Below are positions 1-7,026 of a stretch of 20,010 bases of DNA, piece by piece. How positions within the stretch are numbered: position 1 is the stretch's first letter; the number at the start of each line of letters is the position of its first letter. The DNA comes from Mnemiopsis leidyi (lineage: Eukaryota; Ctenophora; Tentaculata; Lobata; Bolinopsidae). The position numbers were made by a program, and so were the translations under genes. The notes beneath the pieces are model-generated. The model saw only the letters and a list, made by a program, of their open reading frames with translations. It made no database searches and was not told the DNA's origin. The stretch spans positions 121,719 through 141,728 of the forward strand of contig JH152916.1 of NCBI GenBank assembly GCA_000226015.1, read 5' to 3'.

Positions 1-28
1 ACTCTAAGCCCTATATTTACAATTTTTG

Positions 29-153
29 CCGCGACAAAGCCGCGATTTTCACGATTTTTGCCGCGATTTTTATGATTTTGACCGCGAAAAGGCCGCGATT
101 TTTGGCATTTCGGCTTGTCGCGGCACCGCGATTTTTGGCCTTAAAAACCGCGA
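29..153. repeat. CpG-rich degenerate CCGCGA repeat patch
   Basis: CCGCGA occurs seven times (29, 40, 61, 82, 93, 126, 148), usually followed by a T-run, with one reverse copy near 119. Spacing is irregular (11-33 bp), so this is a degenerate low-complexity repeat rather than a clean satellite. It is far richer in CpG than its surroundings. The patch starts near the window edge, so it may be the end of a larger element. The open frame over it reflects the repeat and is not supported as a gene. Confidence 0.6.
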
Positions 154-634
154 CAAATTTTTGCCCCTGCTCCCAGATCCGCCAATCCTAGAGGAGTGCG
201 CTAAGGGCATTTGCCTCTGCAATCTTCTTCGGTTGACTCAGCTGAATGACCGGGAAACCGTGATTGAGGATTAAATGAGGAGGGTCTCTGTTAAAAGATC
301 TGGAATCTTCCAGTAGCCCCATCAGTATAACTGTAAAAGCCTGGGTACAGGTGTAACGAATACAATACCGCTTGAGATCGTCAGATTGTGTGTTTGATCC
401 TTGCTGGTGTGCTAACTGCTTCACTGCACATAGTTAACCGTAGAGACTGAAGCCAATTTTGCTGTCCCTTTTATTTGTTTGCAAGGCAGTGGGTGCTGAC
501 TGCTGCATCGAAATTGCCTCCGGAATGTAAAAAGTTGGTTGATAATGTCTGATACAATTCTGATATATAGTAAGGGTAGTTATCATTACAGAGATAGGCT
601 AATCCGATGGTAATTCCAGCAGTACCAAGATTCG
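154..634. other. No gene recognised
   Basis: Mixed sequence with short open frames on both strands and no recognisable domain, splice-framed exon or RNA gene. The 78-codon minus-strand frame at 188-424 has ordinary composition but no family resemblance I can name. Confidence 0.5.
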
Positions 635-789
635 TTGTTTCAAGGTGTGGTACATGTCAGATATAGTATGGCTTCTGTACTGTAACTATTTCCAGTGTAC
701 ACTATGTGTACTAAATCTACACTGTACACTGATCTCTGCCTAACACACTAATTGTTACACCGTGAACTGCACTTGGTGTTTCAAGGAGC
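635..789 (+). repeat. Interspersed repeat, copy A (short form)
   Basis: This copy shares long near-identical blocks with copies B and C: the block around CAAGGTGTGGTACATGTCAG, the CTACACTGTACACTGATCTC block, and the block running from ACACTAATTGTTACACCGTG to TTCAAGGAGC. It lacks the middle segment around AACAACCAGGTATG and stops where B and C continue with TTTGGAGCACCAG. It is therefore an internally deleted and 3'-truncated copy. No coding capacity or terminal inverted repeats were seen. Confidence 0.85.
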
Positions 790-824
790 AGATTTTTCCC
801 GTATGGTAAGATTGTTTTGATACG

Positions 825-844
825 TTTTGTGCACGTGCACAAAA
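825..844. repeat. 20-bp perfect palindrome containing an E-box
   Basis: TTTTGTGCACGTGCACAAAA is identical to its reverse complement and has CACGTG at its centre. It lies between repeat copies A and B. It could be a bHLH or bHLH-ZIP binding site or part of the repeat family; copy C lacks it in the matching position. Confidence 0.8.
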
Positions 845-917
845 AGTACAAAACAAGGGTTGGCGATCGACAGCGTAATTTAAGAATATTAGCTCAAAAA
901 GTGTCCTTCCGTTCGTC

Positions 918-1169
918 AAATATTGTGTATCAAGGTGTGGTACATGTCAGATATGGCTTCTGTACTGTAACTAACTGTGTAAATGTTTAAACAACCAGGT
1001 ATGTTAACTATACATACATTGTAATCTATGTATGCTAAATCTACACTGTACACTGATCTCTGCTTAATACACTAATTGTTACACCGTGAACTGCACTTGG
1101 TGATTCAAGGAGCTTTGGAGCACCAGTGTGGACATTCTTTTGTTATCAATATTTTCTAGGTCACGTAAA
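918..1169 (+). repeat. Interspersed repeat, copy B (full form)
   Basis: About 250 bp closely matching copy C at 4232-4488, from AATATTGTGTATCAAG to TCTAGGTCACGTAAA. Flanking sequence differs at both ends, which sets the element boundaries. No transposase or reverse transcriptase reading frame and no obvious terminal inverted repeat or poly-A tail were seen, so the class is unknown (non-autonomous DNA element or SINE-like). Confidence 0.88.
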
Positions 1170-1273
1170 TTTACTTGATTCTGAGCAGATCTTCAGAATG
1201 AACATTCTCCGTAAGAGATATTCAAATTTATCCTGCTGGTCATGTCATTGGAAATAGAAATTTACGTAAAGCT

Positions 1274-1279
1274 TTTAAT
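1274..1279 (-). promoter_or_regulatory. Possible poly-A signal (ATTAAA) for the GPCR gene
   Basis: TTTAAT on the plus strand reads ATTAAA on the minus strand, about 260 bases past the GPCR stop codon in exon 2. Such hexamers are common in AT-rich DNA, so this is only a positional suggestion. Confidence 0.2.
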
Positions 1280-1538
1280 TAATAGATATTGTCAATCAAG
1301 CAATCAGACACTAACATATTCAGATCACTAGCTTGTTTGATTTAGATAGGTTTGATATACATAAGTCAAAGAAATACGTAAAAGCTGTAGTTTCCTAGAA
1401 TTAATTAATTCATTATGCAACACTCAAACACGTATCTGCATCATTATCAGGTCGGAAGAATCGACAATATTGGACCTTGAAAATCTGAAAACTCATTACT
1501 GCAGTTCTGTTTGATATTTTTAACACGTAAATTATTCC

Positions 1539-2744
1539 TCAACTTCCAATGTCTCCCATCTCAAATGTATTTCTCGAATCCTCCTTTTTCTTGTTTTCAG
1601 CCCTGTGCCTGAGTCCTAGAAGAATAAGAATTGTTATTATTTCTGTTTTAAATATTTTACGTACAGTAAACTGTTCAAGGATAACGCCCACTTTAGCGAA
1701 TATATATTTTTCTTTCCCCCACTTTTCTTTTCTATCTACGTTTAACTCGAATTTGTAAATCATTAATACTTCTACACATTTCTACTTACCAGTGAATAAC
1801 AATCTCCCGATTCCACTAAAACTCCACACTGAAATAACATTAGAAACTCCGGACAAGACAAATCTCCTAAAGCTCTCAAAAGTAAGGATGTAGATGTAGA
1901 AGTAAGAAGTAACATTGACCAGGATCAAGAAGGTACTGATTCTAAAGAACTGGATACGATACTTCCCGGGGGGTTCCTCCTCAACAAAGCTCCTCCCAAC
2001 AACGTACACAGAGAAGGGTAAGGTGGAGATGCAGTAGACAACCGCCGTCAGAGTCACTGTCAGGGCTCCAATCCAGGGTCTCCGAGTGTACTTTATCCAG
2101 GCTTCAGCTATGTAGTTAAGAGTGGGGACGGTGGTGGACACGATCATTATGTTCGGGACGAACCCGAAGAGAAAGCCGATAACAGGGACTATTTTCTTCC
2201 AGACAGGATCGGTAAACTTGGACCTGCAGTTGTAGACCCGATAGTCGTACTGTAAATCATCCTTGTCTACTGCTAGGAACAGGATGGGTGTGATGAGAGA
2301 AGATATCCAGACTAAACTACACACTTGATGTGCTGTTTTAGTCGTCCAGCTAGCAGCCCGGAGAGGATATTGGAGGATTAGAAACTTGCTGGTAGTTAGA
2401 ACCGCTATGAGAGACATCCCCGTCATGTATATAACGTAGGCGGTGTAAGCTCGAGCATAGCACAGAGTCTTTCCCAGTATCCAAACGTTAGCTATAAGTG
2501 AGACGTTGGTTGGCAGAAGGAAAGTGATTACACTCGCTAGATCAGAGACAGCAATGTGCTGGATAATAGCCACCAGGAACTTGCTGACCTTGAAGACGCC
2601 ACCCCGGGAGGAGGCAATAAGGATCAGAGTGTCTCCTATAACTGACGACAGTACCCCGATTAGGAAGTAAACAGCCCAAATGTATCTTTCTGTGTCACTT
2701 TGAATCGCGAACTTTATGTCCGTGTAGTTGTTAGATGTGGTCAT
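1539..2744 (-). CDS. Class A (rhodopsin-like) G-protein-coupled receptor, two coding exons
   Basis: Probably a seven-pass plasma-membrane receptor coupling to G proteins; the ligand is unknown. Exon 1 is 2744-1790 and exon 2 is 1615-1539, giving 343 residues. Helices lie near residues 21-45, 57-79, 91-117, 141-160, 184-206, 227-249 and 267-289. Family marks are AVSDLA with Asp68 in TM2, Cys95 at the top of TM3 with Cys173 in loop 2 (the usual disulfide), Trp146 and Pro153 in TM4, and a possible N-glycan site at Asn6. Several switches are altered: Asp38 replaces the TM1 Asn, TSK (118-120) replaces DRY, CISTLP replaces CWxP, and TM7 has YFYIY instead of NPxxY. The large exon reads to a stop at 1782-1784, but CTG|GTAAGT at the end and a pyrimidine-rich acceptor before 1615 join in phase to a basic/acidic 24-residue tail ending DIGS. 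The start is the first ATG; an acceptor-like CAG lies 5' of it, so a 5'-UTR intron is possible. Subfamily not assigned. Confidence 0.9.
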
Positions 2745-3316
2745 GGGTTGTCACTGTTATCTGTAAAGTGTAACTTGGAGGACTTTCAAGAAGGTTATCA
2801 AACTTTACACAAACCGAGAGTAGCTATAATATAAGTCACGTCCTAAAGTTCTGATTTGTCTACGTAGAAGAAAAAAGATGTGATGGTTAACAATGTTTAA
2901 TTGAAGTGTAAGTCTGTGTCAAATCTGTCCAATTGTTTAGCTTAATATTTCTTATGTTCTCATCATAAAAAGACATTTTAAACTATTCATCTGGTGGCTC
3001 CTAAGCCTACATCTCATAGCATAAAGAAGAAAAAGATTGATATGATAGTATAATATAGGATAGACTCGGACGCCATAATATCCAATCGTTATATCGTATG
3101 TATTAACGTCACATGGGGCAAGATAGCGTTGCAAATTACATAGCTACAAAAGATGAAACAAACAATCAGAGAATGAAGCACTTCACAATGCCAAAGTGTT
3201 ACGGGTAACAGGCATCTAGTAAAAATGAGAGCAAAACTTACGTTTAGAAGCTGCTGTTTCCGTGCTGAAGAATGTACATTCTACAACCTACTCTAATCTA
3301 CTTCTGTTCCTAATCC
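2745..3316. other. Noncoding region upstream of the GPCR, nothing recognised
   Basis: AT-rich sequence 5' of the GPCR. The 60-codon minus frame at 2952-3134 has no domain or splice support. It must hold the GPCR promoter, but no TATA box or clear initiator was identified. Confidence 0.5.
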
Positions 3317-3342
3317 GGGGGGAGAGGAGGGGGGGGGGGGGG
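3317..3342 (+). repeat. G-rich tract with a 14-base G run
   Basis: Six Gs (3317-3322), a purine spacer, and then an unbroken run of 14 Gs (3329-3342). It could form a G-quadruplex. Length in such runs is prone to assembly and replication error. Confidence 0.8.
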
Positions 3343-3351
3343 TAAGGCGAG

Positions 3352-3400
3352 TTGACCATGACCATAACACCCTGGAATTCGCCCTGTGGTCAATGGTCAA
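3352..3400. repeat. Imperfect inverted repeat with GACCAT / ATGGTC arms
   Basis: TTGACCATGACCA (3352-3364) faces TGGTCAATGGTCAA (3387-3400). The reverse complement of the second arm matches the first with one inserted base, forming a hairpin with a loop of about 22 bases. Similar TTGACCAT motifs recur at 18956 (facing ATGGTCAA at 19003) and at 19302. Confidence 0.5.
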
Positions 3401-3478
3401 AAACTTAATCTTGGCCACTGAAACCCAGGAATTTATCTATGGTCCTGGTCAAAAGGGACAATTGATAGTCAAATTTCA

Positions 3479-3602
3479 TACAGTAAAATCTCGATTTACC
3501 GTGCCTCTATTTACCGTGCCCCTGGATTTACCGGGCCCTCTCCCTTCCCCCGATATTTCTCAATACAGTAAACTACTATCTACCTTACTTCTATTTACCG
3601 GT
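3479..3602. mobile_element. Decayed DNA-transposon end, pogo/Tc1-mariner-like
   Basis: TA followed by CAGTAAAATCTCGATTTACC resembles the terminal inverted repeats of pogo-type elements, which insert at TA and often begin CAGTAAAAYCTCG. The motif ATTTACCG then repeats at 3494, 3509, 3526 and 3593, and a second CAGTAAA starts at about 3566. No transposase frame is nearby, so this is at best a MITE or solo end. The family assignment is from memory of the end motif only. Confidence 0.35.
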
Positions 3603-4231
3603 GCACATAGCTAATATTTCTTGTTCCTTATTCATCCGTTTCCAAAGGAACCATGGCAGTTTCACAGTCAAAGTTCGTACTTAGAGTTACGGAATTAAAC
3701 AACTTACTATTGGGCGGTAACTACATATATTGTATTTCATAATCTGTAATATCGGCGCCAAATATTTTGTCAATAGATACTGAATAATGTATTGAACTTT
3801 GTTCTAATGTTTACGTACAATCCAAGCCGTGTTAAGCAACATAGGAATTATTTACTTTGACTCAATTTCATGTCCTTCGCATTTATTACGAATTATAAAG
3901 CCTGAAATTCTGCTGGAGGATGAGTATTGAGATTTACTTTCCCGTTACCCGTACTAAAATTACAGTATGTGGAAGTATGTGTGGAGTAAACTTACACAAA
4001 TTTAAACAATTTAACACTTCGAGTTATGTTCTATCGTCCATTTGACTGTTTTTCATACCTCATTTCCCATCCTAGATAACTTACAACCTTTAGTATTATA
4101 ACTTAAATCTTACTATATTTCAAACGGTGTGCAGCGGAATCTGGGCAGTTTTTAAGAATAATCGCATCGATCGTGAAAGTAAATTATAACATATCCAGAA
4201 CTAAATGTGTTGTTAATTTTTACGTATACTC
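3603..4231. other. AT-rich noncoding stretch, nothing recognised
   Basis: No open frame of useful length on either strand, and no RNA gene or clear repeat. It could be intergenic, or part of a very long PACSIN intron if the F-BAR exons lie left of the window. Confidence 0.5.
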
Positions 4232-4488
4232 CAAATATTGTGTATCAAGTTGTGGTACATGTCAGATATAGTATGGCTTCTGTACTGTAACTAACTGTCT
4301 ACATGTTTAAACAACCAGGTATGTAAACTATGTACATTGTACACTATGTATACTAAATCTACACTGTACACTGATCTCTGCTTAATACACTAATTGTTAC
4401 ACTGTGAACTACACTTGGTGATTCAAGGAGCTTTGGAGCACCAGGTTGAACATTCTTTTGTTATCAATATTTTCTAGGTCACGTAAAC
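4232..4488 (+). repeat. Interspersed repeat, copy C (full form)
   Basis: Third copy of the family at 635 and 918, same strand. It runs from AAATATTGTGTATCAAGTTG to TAGGTCACGTAAA and is about 255 bp long, co-linear with copy B with only scattered differences. It retains the segment (GTTTAAACAACCAGGTATG) missing from copy A. Confidence 0.88.
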
Positions 4489-5041
4489 TTTACGTAATGT
4501 CTGTCTGATATAGATAGAAGGACAAATCTAGTGAAAAATTAGAGCTCAGAAAAGCAAAAGTCGGAAAAACGTTTTGTAATATGTACCTACACCTTAATTT
4601 TTGTCGTAAGTCATTGACTAACTTGGACATAATAACATTACATAGATTATCTTGTAAGAAACATTCCTTGATACATTCTAGTACACAGTCTACGGTGTAA
4701 ACAAAGTGATAGCATTTTTGCTTTGTAGCTGAATGTAGGTAAACATTTGTACAATTAAAGATAATTCAAAATGATAAGTAAAATATTGGTATCATTAGTC
4801 TATGATTAGACTCAGGCTATAATAATGTATAAGACTAAAATGTCATACATCAAGATGGTCGCCACGTCCTGGGACCTGGTCACAGTACGGTCTTAGTAAC
4901 CCATCGCTCACTCAAATTATTTGTATCTAGAAAACACCGCACCTCCACTAAAAATGTCAAGTATGGTGTAGGTACAATGTGCAGCTGGGAGCATTACTGA
5001 CGTGCTAATCATAGTAAGGTTTCATCGTACCGAGTTACTGG
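4489..5041. other. AT-rich noncoding stretch, nothing recognised
   Basis: Short frames only. A small GC-richer block near 4850-4900 has no domain match and no workable donor phase for PACSIN. Confidence 0.45.
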
Positions 5042-5145
5042 GTAATGCAATATCTTATTTATTTAGTAATACAATATATTAGTTATTTATATATTAGTAA
5101 TACGATATCTTATTTATTTAGTAATACAATATCTTATTTATATCT
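5042..5145 (+). repeat. TA-rich tandem repeat, about four units
   Basis: Units starting GTAATRC at 5042, 5066, 5097 and 5121 share GTAATACAATATCTTATTTA. Three are about 24 bp; the second is expanded to 31 bp by an extra ATTTATAT-like piece. A simple minisatellite with no coding reading. Confidence 0.8.
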
Positions 5146-6790
5146 TCAGTAGGAGTCGGGAAGGACACTAATTTTCATCTTGTTTGTTGAAATGTAACTT
5201 TACACTAGTTTACAGTGTGTGGTAGTATTATATGTGGGAGGTAAATTTACACACATTTACACTTCGAGATATGTTCTATAATCCACGTGTTCTTCATAAT
5301 TTATTTCCCATCCTTTACTTCATAGATAACTTATAATTTTTAGTAAAACTAAAATGTTACTACATGTAAAACGACAAGAATAAAATTAAGAAAATCACGA
5401 AAAAGTAATTATGATGATTAAATATGGTCTTAAGGTTGTGTGCGAGTTTTATAACACTATAATTTATCGTCAAGCACGTTTGTAACTTTAAAATTAGAAA
5501 TGATAGCACTTTTGTGTCTGTCTTGGAATTTACGTGTAAACTCAGCTTTGTCTCTACATGGCCTGTCTACAACACGTGAATTAGCTTTTGTTAGCATAGC
5601 AATCCTAACTGATTGTTCAACATGGCAGAAAGCCATTTGGAATTATTTTCGCATTACAACATGCTGAGACCTGTATTAGGCTGAATACATTTGTGTGTAC
5701 TGTATTGCATGTAAAGTACTGTTAACTGTATTTAGTAATCTTTTTATAAAGTTGCAAGGCTGGCAGAATTAAACATTTAAGAAAGGTAATTTTGTGAATA
5801 TTTTGACTGTGCACAAAGGATGGGCTTACGGTCCGTCGTACTATTGTAACACGTGACTATAACACGTGACATGAACCACATGAAACATGAACCACACACA
5901 CTAAATCAAATTTTCCGAATTTTTGATTACATACCAAATTACAAATATGACATGTGCTTGTACTATTTAGAACTACAAACTTAGCTCACTGTTAACACTG
6001 TACAATTTCGTCTACTGTTAACACTGCCCTGCGTACAGTTATAAGTTTTAAATACTGAAGACACGTTGGTATGAGTTATGTTAAAAAGTTGGTAAACATA
6101 ACTTTAAAAAACTCACTCAGAGCACGGTGGGTGTATGAAATAAGTAGTGTGGGAACGCAGAAAATAAGGTGCAGGTATCCAATATTTCACATTCCTGTCC
6201 CAATCTTCACTCATCTTACCCAACCCTTATCTACATACTTACTGAATACTGATACTCTGGAATTTCCGTGATTACATATCTAATATTTATAAGTGTGTAG
6301 AAGTACGTTACATCTATCACACTTTGCATATTATCTAAGTTTTAAAACATTCAATATAACAGATTCTATACTAAGTTACGATTTAGTATTCACTATCAGA
6401 CGGAAATATATTAAGTTTATTTTCAAGCATTGGCTGTTTCGTAAACATTTCTCATATCATCTAAGTTATGTACACAGTGTATATATAGTATTCAGAGCAT
6501 GCAACTATACAACATGTTTGTAGACAATACAGGCCTGTTATTTCACTAGGCTTACATGTTTAATGTTTGTTGTTGAAACACGGATACATTATCTATCTTG
6601 AAGGTCTCCTGTTTTGAGCTGTTTCTTGTAAACAGTTCAAGGACAATTCTGAGTACTTAATGGAAATAATGTAATGACAGATTTAAGGACACTTTAGCTC
6701 TAGCGAACAAATTCAGTCTCATCTTATACCCCTCAATATTACCAAGCATGCAGGGTGGTGTGCTAATTTGTTAATTCAGGAAAACGTGAC
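5146..6790. other. AT-rich noncoding stretch without supported exons
   Basis: Open frames at 6071-6271 and 6293-6523 are AT-driven and lack domains or splice context. I checked the GT donors here for an exon that could feed the PACSIN exon at 7027 in the required phase (two bases carried over) and found none with F-BAR-like sequence. Two CACGTG E-boxes lie 13 bp apart in repeated AACACGTGAC units at 5848 and 5861. Confidence 0.5.
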
Positions 6791-6796
6791 ATTTTG

Positions 6797-6822
6797 ATTG
6801 GTCGATGTCGGATACTGATTGG
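6797..6822. promoter_or_regulatory. Paired inverted CCAAT boxes, candidate promoter 5' of PACSIN exon
   Basis: Two ATTGG cores (6797-6801 and 6818-6822), each preceded by TG, lie 21 bp apart. That is two helical turns, the kind of spacing seen in NF-Y-driven promoters. They are about 205 bases before the acceptor of the first visible PACSIN exon. They could mark an internal promoter giving an F-BAR-less product, or be chance matches. Confidence 0.4.
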
Positions 6823-7026
6823 TTAATCGACGTTATCGACCCTTAAAGAAAAAAAAGTCAGTTCTTCACAAATTTACCCGCCAGTCATTATATTGCGGAC
6901 GAAAGTGCTGTTCTTTTCATTCAGGAACACTGAATTCAGTCAAAGATCAAACTTAGCATTTGGAATATGTCTTGCAGTAAAAAGAAGCTATTTTATCTGT
7001 TGTTAAGTAATCGCTCTCTCTTTCAG

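Noticed and set aside
188-424. 78-codon minus-strand frame as a gene
   Set aside because: No domain, no splice support, and the opposite strand is also partly open.
1549-1758. Plus-strand 69-codon frame
   Set aside because: Antisense shadow of the GPCR exon 2 and intron, AT-driven.
1539-1763. Separate 74-residue minus-strand protein
   Set aside because: Its last 24 codons are the second GPCR exon; the rest lies in the 174-base intron and the few bases beyond it.
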